A DNA stretch of 64,000 nt from Solibacillus sp. FSL W7-1436 (GCF_038007305.1 NZ_JBBOWV010000001.1:748501-812500); one strand, 5' to 3'. Counted from the stretch's first letter, positions 52,368 through 61,311 are shown. Numbers and translations are program-made. The notes: a model not told the origin generated them from the letters alone.

Positions 52368-53936
52368 ATGTTTAAAGATTATAACATGAATCAAATTATA
52401 TTACCGCTAGATTTAGAAGTAAAGTTACATAAAAATGATATTGCCTTTTCTATCCATCATTTGGTCGAAAGCATTCCGAACGAAGCTTTCGCTCCTTTTA
52501 TTCACCATACTGGTTGTCCATCATATCATCCACGTATGATGCTAAAGCTGATTTTATGCGGTTACACACAATCCACTTTTTCAGGAAGAAAAATAGAGGA
52601 TCTGACAAGAGACAGTATCCGTATGATGTGGCTTGCCCAAGGATATGAACCAAGTTATCGCACTATTAACCGTTTTCGTGTACATCCCAATATGAAGGAA
52701 CTCATTCGCCAATGTTTTGTACAATTCCGCTGTCAGCTAGTTGAAGAAAAACTCATCGATCAAGAAGCGATTTTTATCGATGGCACAAAGATTGAGGCAA
52801 ATGCCAATAAGTTCACATTTGTTTGGAAAAAATCAGTGGAAAAACATCATACCAACCTCGTAGAAAAATCAAATAAACTTTACGATGAGTTATTGGAACA
52901 TCAAATTATTCCTGAAATCAAACGTGAAAGTGATGAGCAGTTATCGATAGAAGAGTTAACTCAAGTAGCACATCACCTAGAAGAAGTAGTCGACGACTAT
53001 ACAAGCAAAATAGAACATTCTGAAGATGTCATTGAGCGAAAAAGATTACGTAGCGAACGAAAAACACCGAAGCAAATCCTCAAACAAGTACATGATTGGA
53101 TCATAAGAAAGCAGAAATACCAAAAAGATTTTGAAGTGTTTGGCACACGTAACAGTTATTCAAAGACGGATCATGAAGCAACATTTATGCGGATGAAAGA
53201 TGACTATATGCAAAACGGCCAATTGAAGCCAGGGTATAATGTACAAATCGCTACAGAAGGTCAATATACACTCGCGTACGATGTATTTCCAAATCCAACA
53301 GACACGAAAACACTTATTCCATTTCTTAGTCAAATTGAAGAAAATTATTTCGAGTTACCAAAACATATTGTAGCGGATGCCGGATACGGCAGTGAACAGA
53401 ATTACCATGATATTCTTAACAAACGCAAACGAACTCCACTCATTACATTTAATCAATACTTGAACGAACAGAAGCGAAAATATAAAAATGATCCTTTTAA
53501 GACAAGTAATTGGGTGTATGAGAAAGAAAACGATGTCTACATTTGCCCAAATGAAAAGAGATTACGATTCCAATATAACTCTGTTCGTACAGATAAATCG
53601 GGTTTCCAACGAGAATTTAAAATCTATGAATGTGAGGAATGTACAGGGTGTCCTTTCCGTACAAAATGTACAAAAGCTGCAGAAGGTAAAAATCGTAGAC
53701 TCATGATTAATGAGAAATGGGAAAAACAAAAAGAAGAAGTAAGAGTGAAGCTTTCAGAAGAAAAAACGGCTGCCATTTATCGTCGACGTAAAATCGACGT
53801 GGAACCAGTTTTTGGATTCTTGAAGGCTAATTTGTGTTTCCGTCGATTTTCTGTTCGTGGAAAATCGAAAGTTACTAACGAAATAGGTTTGGCATTAATG
53901 GCCACAAATTTAAGGAAGTATGCGGTAAGAGGATAA
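52368..53936 (+). CDS. IS1182 family DDE transposase
   Basis: The 522-residue protein matches the IS1182 type: N-terminal YHPRMMLKLILCGYTQ and YRTINRFRV (DNA-binding DUF772 region), then the catalytic acids D in FIDGTKIEANANKF, D in HIVADAGYGSEQNY and E in KIDVEPVFGFLKANLCFRRF. A zinc-type C pattern (CEECTGCPFRTKC) lies near residue 430. The frame has no interruption, so the element may be active. An alternative ATG is six codons downstream. Confidence 0.88.
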   Translation: MFKDYNMNQIILPLDLEVKLHKNDIAFSIHHLVESIPNEAFAPFIHHTGCPSYHPRMMLKLILCGYTQSTFSGRKIEDLTRDSIRMMWLAQGYEPSYRTINRFRVHPNMKELIRQCFVQFRCQLVEEKLIDQEAIFIDGTKIEANANKFTFVWKKSVEKHHTNLVEKSNKLYDELLEHQIIPEIKRESDEQLSIEELTQVAHHLEEVVDDYTSKIEHSEDVIERKRLRSERKTPKQILKQVHDWIIRKQKYQKDFEVFGTRNSYSKTDHEATFMRMKDDYMQNGQLKPGYNVQIATEGQYTLAYDVFPNPTDTKTLIPFLSQIEENYFELPKHIVADAGYGSEQNYHDILNKRKRTPLITFNQYLNEQKRKYKNDPFKTSNWVYEKENDVYICPNEKRLRFQYNSVRTDKSGFQREFKIYECEECTGCPFRTKCTKAAEGKNRRLMINEKWEKQKEEVRVKLSEEKTAAIYRRRKIDVEPVFGFLKANLCFRRFSVRGKSKVTNEIGLALMATNLRKYAVRG

Positions 53937-53963
53937 CACCTCTTCCAATATTTTCTTTATAAA

Positions 53964-54008
53964 ACGCAAAAAAGAGAAATTGCATTGTGCAATTTCTCTT
54001 TTTGCGTA
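53964..54008. terminator. Strong hairpin at the transposase end
   Basis: AAAGAGAAATTGCA and TGCAATTTCTCTTT pair around TTG, extended by ACGCAAA and TTTGCGT. Such hairpins prevent transcription through an insertion sequence. Confidence 0.7.
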
Positions 54009-54042
54009 AACTGGAACTAATTCTGTCCCAACCCCCTTGTTG

Positions 54043-54516
54043 TTATTTTAACCCCGGGTAGTTTTGCTGTCTTAGTACTTCGTAAATAACGATTGCCGCT
54101 GTGTTTGATAAATTCAAAGAGCGGATATGGTCACTTTGCGGGATGCGCAGACACATATCGGCACGCTCTTTTGCAAATTCCTTTGGCAGGCCTGTCGTTT
54201 CTCTTCCGAACATAAAATACAGGTCCCGTTCTGAATTGCTGAAATCATGTGTCGTAAACGGCTCATCACTATATGTCTCAATTAAATACACATCGCCATC
54301 TTTACTGTACTCGATAAAATCCTCTAATGAATCATGGTAAACGACATTCACATGTTCCCAATAATCCAATCCGGCGCGCTTCAGCATTTTGTCATCTGTT
54401 GAAAAGCCCAATGGACGGATTAAATGTAATGATGTATTCGTTCCAGCACATGTGCGGGCAATGTTGCCTGTATTTGCTGGAATTTCTGGTTGATATAATA
54501 CGATATGGTTTGGCAC
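54043..54516 (-). CDS. trmL: tRNA (cytidine/uridine-34-2'-O)-methyltransferase TrmL
   Basis: The 157-residue SPOUT methyltransferase has the family motifs YQPEIPANTGNIARTCAG, LHLIRPLGFSTDDK, YFMFGRETTGLPKEF and the knot segment RIPQSDHIRSLNLSNTAAIV. It methylates the wobble ribose of tRNA-Leu. A GTG start follows AGAAGGA. It lies 17 bases after queG, another tRNA wobble-base gene, so they form an operon. Confidence 0.92.
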   Translation of the reverse strand: MPNHIVLYQPEIPANTGNIARTCAGTNTSLHLIRPLGFSTDDKMLKRAGLDYWEHVNVVYHDSLEDFIEYSKDGDVYLIETYSDEPFTTHDFSNSERDLYFMFGRETTGLPKEFAKERADMCLRIPQSDHIRSLNLSNTAAIVIYEVLRQQNYPGLK

Positions 54517-54533
54517 TTCTCGATCCTTCTCTC

Positions 54534-55667
54534 TTAATGATTTAACATTGCCAGCCCTTTTTCAATCTCGGCCAGCACTTCTTCATCCTGCTCTGTTTTT
54601 CTGGCAGTCAGTAAAATATCCTCTGCCTCATCTGTTCCGATTTTTCCGATTGCCCATGCAGCCGTCCCTCTTAATACGGGGCGTTCATCTTTTTGCAGCA
54701 CTTGAACTAAGTCTGGCATGGCCGCTTCTTCTTTGAAGTGGGCAAGCGCTAAAATGGCGTTGCGCTGAATCGGCTTTTTACCGCGCCATGAGCCGGATAC
54801 CTGTCCAAACTTCGCTTTAAATTCCTTATTGGAAATCGATAGAAGCGGCTGAAGTAACGGTTTTGCGATTTCAGGATCCGGTGTGAATTCATCATGAATC
54901 CAGTTCAGCTTCCCTTTATTCTTCGGACACACGGTCTGGCACGTATCACAGCCGTACAAACGGTTTCCGATTTTGGCACGAAACTCATCCGGCAAAAACC
55001 CTTTCGTCTGAGTTAAAAAGGCAATGCAACGCTGTGAATTCAATTGCCCCGGTGCGACGATCGCTCCTGTTGGACATACATCGATACATAATGTACAGTC
55101 ACCGCATTCATCTTCCATCGGTGTATCAGGAGCAAACGGGATGTTCGTAATAATTTCCCCTAAATAGACGTACGAACCAAATTCAGGTGTAATAATAGAG
55201 CAATTTTTGGCGCTCCAGCCGATTCCTGCCCGTTCGGCAACCGCACGATCCACCAGTTCCCCGGTATCGACCATTGATTTCACCTTTACATTCGGCACAC
55301 GTTCCTGCAGCCAGGCTTCAATAAGCTGCAGACGTTCACGGACTGCCGTGTGATAATCAATCCCCCATGAAGCACGGCAAAAGATGCCGCGACGCTCCCC
55401 TTTTTTCCCTTGTGGGGCATCTTGCATTCGGGAAGGATACGCAATGGCAATCGCAATAATACTTTCTGCTTCATCTAATAATTTTAAAGGCTCTGTCCGC
55501 AGCTCTATATTTGCTTCTTCAAAGCCCGATTGGTATGCTAATTGTTGCTGACGACGCAGACGATTCTTCAATTCATGAAACGGAGCAGCGGTCGTAAATC
55601 CGATTTTATCAACACCAATGGATGCTGCATATTTCACTAAATCTTCTTGAAGTTGATGAACTTTCAT
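54534..55667 (-). CDS. queG: Epoxyqueuosine reductase QueG
   Basis: QueG performs the last step of queuosine synthesis on tRNA, using cobalamin and two 4Fe-4S clusters. The 377-residue protein shows the cluster motifs CGDCTLCIDVCPTGAI and CDTCQTVCPKNKG, and a C-terminal HEAT-like tail (LRGTAAWAIGKIGTDEAEDI). The ATG at 55667 follows AAAGGAG; nine more codons are open upstream without a site. It is followed by trmL. Confidence 0.92.
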   Translation of the reverse strand: MKVHQLQEDLVKYAASIGVDKIGFTTAAPFHELKNRLRRQQQLAYQSGFEEANIELRTEPLKLLDEAESIIAIAIAYPSRMQDAPQGKKGERRGIFCRASWGIDYHTAVRERLQLIEAWLQERVPNVKVKSMVDTGELVDRAVAERAGIGWSAKNCSIITPEFGSYVYLGEIITNIPFAPDTPMEDECGDCTLCIDVCPTGAIVAPGQLNSQRCIAFLTQTKGFLPDEFRAKIGNRLYGCDTCQTVCPKNKGKLNWIHDEFTPDPEIAKPLLQPLLSISNKEFKAKFGQVSGSWRGKKPIQRNAILALAHFKEEAAMPDLVQVLQKDERPVLRGTAAWAIGKIGTDEAEDILLTARKTEQDEEVLAEIEKGLAMLNH

Positions 55668-55767
55668 TTCACATGCTCCTTTCAAATGATACAATAAATA
55701 TAAATTTATTTCGTATTACATAATTTAGTATTTTTCCCATTAAAAACAATGTAAGAAGGTGTTCTAC

Positions 55768-56457
55768 ATGAATATTTCAATAAATGAAGCTCTTTTTTCT
55801 GTAAATGAACAATTAAAAATTGGCCTCATCCATTATAGCAAAATTATCGTTGAAGAATCTCCTCAAATGATTAAAGGACGCACACAACTTTATCAGGAAA
55901 ATCTGTATTTGGAATTACAGGAAAAACCTGTGACAGAACGACCTGGCATTAAAGAGTGGCGCCAGCTTTGGAAGGCTTTCGGCGGTGATCCGAACCGGTA
56001 CCGTCACTCTGCGGAAAGTTTAATGCGACGTATCGCTAAACAGCAATATTTAGCACCGTTCCATTCGGCTGTTGATTTAAACAACTTCTTCTCACTGCAA
56101 TTCGAGATTCCTGTTGGTATCTATGATTTAAATGCTATTGAAGGCGATGTGGAAATCGAAGTAGGCAATGAGACAACAAGCTATGAAGGGATTAACGGAC
56201 GCTTCAATTCATTGGAGAATATCATCCATTCAAAAGATGCGCTCGGCCCATTCGGCAGCCCCTTTGTTGATTCAAAAAGAACGGCCGTAACAGAAGCTAC
56301 GACAAATGCGCTGCAAATCTTTTATTTACGCCCTTCCTTAAGTGAAGAAGAAGCAACTAAACTATTGAGCAGTGCAGGGAACATGTTTACACAAATTAGC
56401 GGTGGCGAATATGAAGTACATATTCTAGCAAAGGAAAATTCAAAAGTTCAATTTTAA
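55768..56457 (+). CDS. B3/B4 (tRNA-editing-like) domain protein
   Basis: The 229-residue protein resembles the B3/B4 editing domain of the PheRS beta chain: GIKEWRQLWKAFGGDPNRYRHSAESL, the substrate-pocket part NFFSLQFEIPVGIYDLNAIEG and VTEATTNALQIFYL. Standalone versions may clear misacylated tRNAs, but function is not shown. The ATG at 55768 follows AGAAGGTG; an upstream GTG would add three residues. The next gene starts 13 bases downstream, probably in the same transcript. Confidence 0.78.
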   Translation: MNISINEALFSVNEQLKIGLIHYSKIIVEESPQMIKGRTQLYQENLYLELQEKPVTERPGIKEWRQLWKAFGGDPNRYRHSAESLMRRIAKQQYLAPFHSAVDLNNFFSLQFEIPVGIYDLNAIEGDVEIEVGNETTSYEGINGRFNSLENIIHSKDALGPFGSPFVDSKRTAVTEATTNALQIFYLRPSLSEEEATKLLSSAGNMFTQISGGEYEVHILAKENSKVQF

Positions 56458-56470
56458 GGAGTGGAATCAT

Positions 56471-56980
56471 TTGAGTATTAACTTAGCTGAGGCAGTAAAA
56501 TTAAAAAGTATAATAACGAAGAGAATTCAGGAACGCACAATACAAGTACATTCATTAACACATGTCATCATTGAAAAAGGCGAACAGCCAAAAACCCCTG
56601 ACTATTCTCTTGAAATGCTTGAAGCTGAGCTAAAAGAGCTTCGCTATGATTCACGTAAGCTTGATGCCCTTATCTACCGTGCGAACATCGACAATACGGT
56701 TGTATTTAAAGATGAGGAAATGCCCATTGTCGAAGCGATTGAACTGGCCAGCCAATTGCGCGCAGAAGCACAATTTTGTAAAAATCTTGGTTCTGAAGAG
56801 AAAGAAGCTTTTTACCATAATTCCGGTGATGCAATGCTTTACCGCGTGGCGTTGTACGATCCAATGACATATCGGAACCGCGCAAACGAGCTTGAAAAGG
56901 AAGCACATCGCCTTTCCAATTTAATTAATGCCAAAAACTATCAAGTTGAAATCGACTTTGACGACAGCAATTATTTCTAA
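56471..56980 (+). CDS. DIP1984-like helical protein
   Basis: The 169-residue protein is almost all helix, with heptad patterns at residues 5-35 and 50-75. The run ELRYDSRKLDALIYRANIDN followed by PIVEAIELASQLRAEA resembles, from memory, the DIP1984 (septicolysin-like) family. A TTG start follows AAGGAG. It probably shares a transcript with the B3/B4 gene. Function unknown. Confidence 0.55.
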   Translation: MSINLAEAVKLKSIITKRIQERTIQVHSLTHVIIEKGEQPKTPDYSLEMLEAELKELRYDSRKLDALIYRANIDNTVVFKDEEMPIVEAIELASQLRAEAQFCKNLGSEEKEAFYHNSGDAMLYRVALYDPMTYRNRANELEKEAHRLSNLINAKNYQVEIDFDDSNYF

Positions 56981-57010
56981 ACCTGGGGCGGTGAGACTCC
57001 AAACTAGGTA

Positions 57011-57152
57011 ATAACGAGCGATTTATGCTTCGGCATTTCCAACAACTAGTCAAACCAATCACTCTTTACCGTTTACAATGTTACCTTTCACTCATAACCA
57101 ACCATAGTAAAGGCAAACACAAACTTTTAGAGTAATTTTGCTCGCTCGTTAT
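57011..57152. mobile_element. MITE-like inverted repeat with TA flanks
   Basis: ATAACGAGCGA (57011-57021) and TCGCTCGTTAT (57142-57152) are perfect 11-base inverted ends, and the dinucleotide TA flanks both sides (57009-57010 and 57153-57154), as expected for mariner/IS630-type insertion. The 142-base interior has no reading frame. It lies between the DIP1984-like gene and a terminator. Confidence 0.4.
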
Positions 57153-57154
57153 TA

Positions 57155-57199
57155 AAAGACACCTGCTCACATTTGTGAAAAGGTGTCTTTGCTTTTAAA
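57155..57199. terminator. Terminator between DIP1984-like and LD-carboxypeptidase genes
   Basis: AAAAGACACC and GGTGTCTTT pair around about 18 bases, with A and T runs outside; flanking genes converge. Confidence 0.7.
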
Positions 57200-57210
57200 A
57201 CATATAATTC

Positions 57211-58122
57211 CTATTCTACACCCGGTAAAATTCTTAATGCCTTTTCATCAGCGTCCAATATTACGTCCACACCTAATGGAATCGCAATATTCGGTTCGCA
57301 GTGGCCAATTTTAAACCCGGCCAACACTGGTTTGTTAAACGGCTTCAAATACCCTTCGATTACCTTCAATACATCTTCATAGCTGTATGTATCATCCGAC
57401 ATATTAAAGTCTGCTATAACAAAGCCTGCTGCAAGCTCCAGCTTTCTTGAAAGACGCAGCTGGTTCAGCATTAAATCAATTTGCTCGATTGTTTCCCCTA
57501 TGTCTTCAAGCAGTAAAATTTTATTGCGCACATCAATTTCAAATTTCGTCCCAAGTGTACTGACAATACGGTTTAAATTTCCGCCTGTCAATTCGCCGCG
57601 TACAACTCCCGGCACAACGGTCGTTAATGGTGAAATACTTTCCGTATACTGAATTTCAATCGGTTGGAACAGCTGCTGGAACATCTTTTTAGAAAGAGTA
57701 TCCAGCTCCCCTTTTGGACTGGACATCATCGGACCATGGAATGTCACTAAATTTGCAAACTCGTTTACTTGAGTATGTAGAGCCGTCACATCGGAAAAGC
57801 CCCAAATAATTTTCGGATTGTCCTCGATTAACGGGTAGCTTATTTTATCGATAATTCTTGAAACTCCATAGCCTCCCGTCAATAAAAAGACTGCCTTCAC
57901 TTCAGGATCAACAATCATCTGATGGAAATCTTTAATCCGCTCCTCATCGGTACCTGCCAGATAGCCTTCATATGCCTGCACCGTATTTCCAAGCTTATAT
58001 TTTAAACCCAGCTCTTCTAAAAACGCTAATTTATCACCTAATGATTCTATCTTAAGCGGACTGCTTAAATTAACTAAACCTACAGTATCGCCGTGCTGTA
58101 ATCTTGCTGGTCGAATTTTCAT
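57211..58122 (-). CDS. Peptidase S66 LD-carboxypeptidase
   Basis: The 303-residue enzyme of the S66 (LdcA/MccF) family has the N-terminal GDTVGLVNLSSP, GGYGVSRIID, the nucleophile region IIWGFSDVTALH (Ser), Glu in LLLEDIGETIEQID and His in FKIGHCEPNIAIPLG, so the Ser-Glu-His triad is complete. Members cut muropeptides during wall recycling or detoxify microcin-like compounds. No signal peptide, so cytoplasmic. Single gene. Confidence 0.88.
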   Translation of the reverse strand: MKIRPARLQHGDTVGLVNLSSPLKIESLGDKLAFLEELGLKYKLGNTVQAYEGYLAGTDEERIKDFHQMIVDPEVKAVFLLTGGYGVSRIIDKISYPLIEDNPKIIWGFSDVTALHTQVNEFANLVTFHGPMMSSPKGELDTLSKKMFQQLFQPIEIQYTESISPLTTVVPGVVRGELTGGNLNRIVSTLGTKFEIDVRNKILLLEDIGETIEQIDLMLNQLRLSRKLELAAGFVIADFNMSDDTYSYEDVLKVIEGYLKPFNKPVLAGFKIGHCEPNIAIPLGVDVILDADEKALRILPGVE

Positions 58123-58181
58123 GTTAATGACCTCCTTTTACTTCTGTCGCTATTGTATCATAGCGTTTTATGTAAAGCGCA

Positions 58182-58211
58182 TTGCAAATTCCATGTGGTT
58201 GTCCCTATAAT
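58182..58211 (+). promoter_or_regulatory. Promoter of the EamA transporter gene
   Basis: TTGCAA (58182-58187), 18 bases, and a perfect TATAAT (58206-58211). Confidence 0.6.
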
Positions 58212-58250
58212 AGGTAAAATCATTTTTCCAATATAAGGAGATGTATAATA

Positions 58251-59129
58251 ATGAAATTTCCACCACAGCTACTGCTCATTTTAGCTACTTTATTATGGGG
58301 CGGTAACTTTGTAATTGGACGAGCTGTTTCCGGAGATATTCCTCCGATTACACTTGCCTTTTTACGATGGATTGTCGCTTTTCTCGTATTTTTTCCTATT
58401 GCTTACCAACGTACGAAAAAAGAATGGCCTGCGCTCAGACAGCATTGGGATGCAGTCATCATTTTAGCACTAACAGGAGTAGCAGCCTTCAATACGCTCG
58501 TTTATATCGGTTTACATTATACAACGTCCATCAATGCATCATTAATGAATTCATCAACACCGATTATTATATACATACTGAGCTTCATCTTTTTAAAAGA
58601 ACGGTTAACAAAATTCCAGTTGACCGGCACGCTGCTGTCATTAGCCGGGGTGCTCTTTATTATATCAGGGGGCTCCTTGCAAAGCCTGCTTTCATTTTCA
58701 TTCAACAAAGGCGACTTAATCGTAATAATTGCGGTAGTGTGCTGGAGTGTCTATTCATTACTGATTAAAAAATATGCTGGTAAATTGCCTGGGTACTCAA
58801 CATTTTTAGTGACGATCGCAATCGGAGCTATTATGTTACTCCCATTTGCCCTATATGAACAACTTACAACGTCACAGGCAATCGTATGGAACGCTTCGAC
58901 AATCGGGGCAATCATATATGTAGGAATCATTGCTTCTATTATTGCCTTTTTAAGCTGGAACACTGGCGTTGTCTCTTTAGGCGCAAATAAAGCCGGTATC
59001 TACCTGAACTTTATTCCAGTATTCGCTACAATCTTTGCCGTCCTGTTTTTAAATGAGCAACTCCTTCTTGCCCAAGTAATCGGTGGGATTGCAGTTATTG
59101 CAGGGGTATTTATTTCAGCAATAAAATAA
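58251..59129 (+). CDS. EamA/DMT family transporter
   Basis: The 292-residue protein has ten hydrophobic segments in two EamA repeats (residues 5-135 and 148-290). Typical motifs are ATLLWGGNFVIGRAVSGDIPP and FLSWNTGVVSLGANKAGIYL. Such transporters export metabolites, often amino acids or their relatives; the substrate is unknown. AAGGAGATG precedes the ATG. Confidence 0.88.
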   Translation: MKFPPQLLLILATLLWGGNFVIGRAVSGDIPPITLAFLRWIVAFLVFFPIAYQRTKKEWPALRQHWDAVIILALTGVAAFNTLVYIGLHYTTSINASLMNSSTPIIIYILSFIFLKERLTKFQLTGTLLSLAGVLFIISGGSLQSLLSFSFNKGDLIVIIAVVCWSVYSLLIKKYAGKLPGYSTFLVTIAIGAIMLLPFALYEQLTTSQAIVWNASTIGAIIYVGIIASIIAFLSWNTGVVSLGANKAGIYLNFIPVFATIFAVLFLNEQLLLAQVIGGIAVIAGVFISAIK

Positions 59130-59168
59130 AAAGGAGTGCACATTGTATGCACTCCTTTACTTTATTTA
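59128..59168. terminator. Terminator between EamA gene and nagB
   Basis: AAAGGAGTGCA and TGCACTCCTTT form an 11-pair stem with flanking A and T runs; genes converge. Confidence 0.85.
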
Positions 59169-59893
59169 ACATCTGTATAAATAACGGTTACATCCGGATG
59201 ATTGTGCAGAGCGCTTGCAGGGAAGTCTTCTGTTACTATCCCACTGCGCAAACGATCAAAGGCCTCTTGTTTTGAAGCACCCGAAATTAACAATACAATC
59301 TTTTTGGAACTCAAAATTGTCTTGATGCCCATTGTAATGGCATGTGTCGGCACATCGTCAATGGAATCAAAATAAACTTGGTTCGCTTCACGTGTAGATT
59401 GTGCAAGCTCTACAATATTTGTACCTAAATCGAAAGATGTCCCCGGTTCATTAAAACCAATATGTCCATTCACACCAATTCCTAAAAGCTGTATATCAAT
59501 ATTTCCTGCTGCCTTGATCATCGCATCATATTCAGCTGCAGCCTTTTCTAAATTCGTTTTATTGCCTGCTGGTAAATTTATATTTTCACGTTTCATATCA
59601 ATATGATGAAACAGATGATGATCCATATAATAATGGTAACTCGACTCATTTGCCGGATTAATGCCGATATATTCATCCAGGTTAAAAGATTTCGCCTGTG
59701 CAAAAGAGATTTTGCCCTCTTTGTATGCTGCAACCAGTTCTTTGTAAAAGCCTTCCGGAGTCCCTCCCGTAGCTAAACCAAGTACTGTTGCATTATTCTT
59801 TTTCAATTGATCTATAAAAATTGTTGCGGCAATTTTACTCATCTCATCATAGTTCGCCGCTTCAATCCATTTCAAATTTGTTGCTACATTCAT
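59162..59893 (-). CDS. nagB: Glucosamine-6-phosphate deaminase
   Basis: NagB converts glucosamine 6-phosphate to fructose 6-phosphate and ammonia. The 243-residue protein has VLGLATGGTPEGFYKELV, the catalytic SFNLDEYIGI (Asp), GIGVNGHIGFNEPG with the active-site His, and AITMGIKTILSSKKIVLLISG. No nagA or nagR gene is next to it; the region downstream is the EamA gene, on the other strand. Confidence 0.93.
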   Translation of the reverse strand: MNVATNLKWIEAANYDEMSKIAATIFIDQLKKNNATVLGLATGGTPEGFYKELVAAYKEGKISFAQAKSFNLDEYIGINPANESSYHYYMDHHLFHHIDMKRENINLPAGNKTNLEKAAAEYDAMIKAAGNIDIQLLGIGVNGHIGFNEPGTSFDLGTNIVELAQSTREANQVYFDSIDDVPTHAITMGIKTILSSKKIVLLISGASKQEAFDRLRSGIVTEDFPASALHNHPDVTVIYTDVK

Positions 59894-60290
59894 TTATCCA
59901 ATTCCCTACTTCCTCATTAAAATAGACATTTATTATTATTTTAATAATATTTTCTTCATTTTATATGCCTTGCATTATAGTGTTCATTCTATAGTAAACT
60001 TTTTTAAGAAGCTAGAAAAAAACATCTTATTTCCTATAAAAAGAGCGTGTAATGCCGCAAAATATATATAATTTATGCACCTTCCAAATATAAACGGAGT
60101 AAGCGGATGAATATATTGAATAACTTTATTTCACTTTAGGAAGTAGAAAGACCCCTTTTACAATTTTATTATTTATAGAATAATTTTCTTCAGTTAATTT
60201 ACTGCAATAATTTATTGTTACAGGATTTTTCAAAGGTGAATTGATGAAATAAAAGTTTATACTACATTTAAAATAAGTCACTGAAAGCCA
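59894..60290. other. AT-rich gap between nagB and the tRNA array
   Basis: About 400 bases with no supported gene. It is very AT-rich; I see no clear operator or RNA element. The nagB promoter should lie at its left end. Confidence 0.5.
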
Positions 60291-60292
60291 AA

Positions 60293-60334
60293 AAAACCCT
60301 TCAAAGACTATAAAAGCTTTGAAGGGTTTTTTCT
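60293..60334 (-). terminator. Terminator of the rRNA-tRNA operon
   Basis: AAACCCTTCAAAG and CTTTGAAGGGTTT form a 13-pair stem followed by T residues on the minus strand, 16 bases after the last tRNA. Confidence 0.85.
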
Positions 60335-60349
60335 GTTGTATTGAACTGA

Positions 60350-60430
60350 TACCGAGTGTGGGACTTGAACCCACACGCCTCGCGGCAACGGATTTTGAGT
60401 CCGTCGTGTCTGCCATTCCACCAACTCGGC
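60350..60430 (-). tRNA. tRNA-Leu(CAA)
   Basis: Type II tRNA with anticodon CAA in GACTCAAAATC, acceptor stem GCCGAGT/ACTCGGT and a long variable arm. It is the last gene of the array and the only one whose CCA end is not encoded. Confidence 0.93.
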
Positions 60431-60473
60431 AAAATAAGGTAAAAAAAAATCGGATTTCCGATTAAGAAAAATA

Positions 60474-60547
60474 TGGAGGCGGCAACCGGATTTGAACCGG
60501 TGATAAAGGTGTTGCAGACCTGTGCCTTACCACTTGGCTATGCCGCC
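60474..60547 (-). tRNA. tRNA-Cys(GCA)
   Basis: Anticodon GCA in GTCTGCAACAC, acceptor GGCGGCA/TGCCGCC, CCA encoded. Confidence 0.95.
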
Positions 60548-60552
60548 ATATT

Positions 60553-60627
60553 TGGAGCGGAAGACGAGGTTCGAACTCGCGACCCCCACCTTGGCAAGGT
60601 GGTGTTCTACCACTGAACTACTTCCGC
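60553..60627 (-). tRNA. tRNA-Gly(GCC)
   Basis: Anticodon GCC in CCTTGCCAAGG, acceptor GCGGAAG, CCA encoded. Confidence 0.95.
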
Positions 60628-60638
60628 AAATAAAAAAA

Positions 60639-60713
60639 TGGCTGGGGTACCTGGATTCGAACCAGGGCATGACGGAATCAAAATCCGTTGCCTTACCGCT
60701 TGGCTATACCCCA
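60639..60713 (-). tRNA. tRNA-Gln(TTG)
   Basis: Anticodon TTG in CGGATTTTGATTCCG, acceptor TGGGGTA/TACCCCA, CCA encoded. Confidence 0.95.
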
Positions 60714-60735
60714 ATATTCAAAATTTAATATAAAA

Positions 60736-60812
60736 TGGGGCGACTGATGGGAATCGAACCCACGAATGCCTGAACCACAATCAGGTGCGTTAACCACTTC
60801 GCCACAACCGCC
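60736..60812 (-). tRNA. tRNA-His(GTG), second copy in transcript order
   Basis: Anticodon GTG in CTGATTGTGGTTCAG, with the extra 5' G of tRNA-His opposite C73, and CCA encoded. It is identical to the tRNA-His gene at 60851-60927. Confidence 0.95.
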
Positions 60813-60850
60813 ATTATAATATAATTTTAATACTTAAACCTAAATAAAAA

Positions 60851-60927
60851 TGGGGCGACTGATGGGAATCGAACCCACGAATGCCTGAACCACAATCAGG
60901 TGCGTTAACCACTTCGCCACAACCGCC
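60851..60927 (-). tRNA. tRNA-His(GTG), first copy in transcript order
   Basis: Same 77 bases as the following tRNA-His; the spacer between them is 38 bases. Confidence 0.95.
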
Positions 60928-60958
60928 ACTATATTATTTTAAGTAATTTTAAGTTATT

Positions 60959-61032
60959 TGGCAGGGGCAGTAGGAATCGAACCCACACTGACGGTTTTGG
61001 AGACCGTAGTTCTACCTTTAAACTATGCCCCT
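60959..61032 (-). tRNA. tRNA-Trp(CCA)
   Basis: Anticodon CCA in GGTCTCCAAAACC, acceptor AGGGGCA/TGCCCCT, CCA end encoded. Confidence 0.95.
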
Positions 61033-61042
61033 ATCAAAAGGA

Positions 61043-61126
61043 TGGTGGAGGGGGACGGATTCGAACCGCCGAACCCTAAGGAGCGGATTTACAGTCCGCC
61101 GCGTTTAGCCACTTCGCTACCCCTCC
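61043..61126 (-). tRNA. tRNA-Tyr(GTA)
   Basis: Type II tRNA, anticodon GTA in GGACTGTAAATCC, acceptor GGAGGGG/CCCCTCC, CCA encoded. Confidence 0.95.
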
Positions 61127-61132
61127 AGGTAA

Positions 61133-61208
<76 letters not shown>

Positions 61209-61215
61209 AAAAATA

Positions 61216-61291
61216 TGGTGGGTTTGGACGGAATCGAACCGCCGACACTTAGAGCTTCAATCTAATGCTCTACCAACTGAGCTACAAACCC
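61216..61291 (-). tRNA. tRNA-Phe(GAA)
   Basis: Anticodon GAA in TTAGATTGAAGCTCTAA, acceptor GGGTTTG/CAAACCC, CCA encoded. Confidence 0.95.
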
Positions 61292-61311
61292 ACAATTTAA
61301 TGTTTTAAAAA

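Larger units (their letters stand above)
52047..54039. mobile_element. IS1182-type insertion sequence, provisional limits
   Basis: CAAGGGGGGTGGGACA (52047-52062) and the reverse complement of 54024-54039, CAAGGGGGTTGGGACA, are inverted and match at 15 of 16 bases. Between them lies an intact transposase gene. The span of 1,993 bases suits the family. No clear target duplication is seen. The left part also contains a spo0M-side hairpin and a copy of the GGACGCTTTCC repeat, so the true left end might lie nearer the transposase. Confidence 0.55.

Noticed and set aside
54024..54062. Target-site duplication of the insertion sequence
   Set aside because: Flanks ATAAAA and TGTTATTTTA are not direct repeats; no duplication can be claimed.
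59894..59990. NagR or catabolite operator before nagB
   Set aside because: No convincing match to the known palindromes was seen in this AT-rich stretch.
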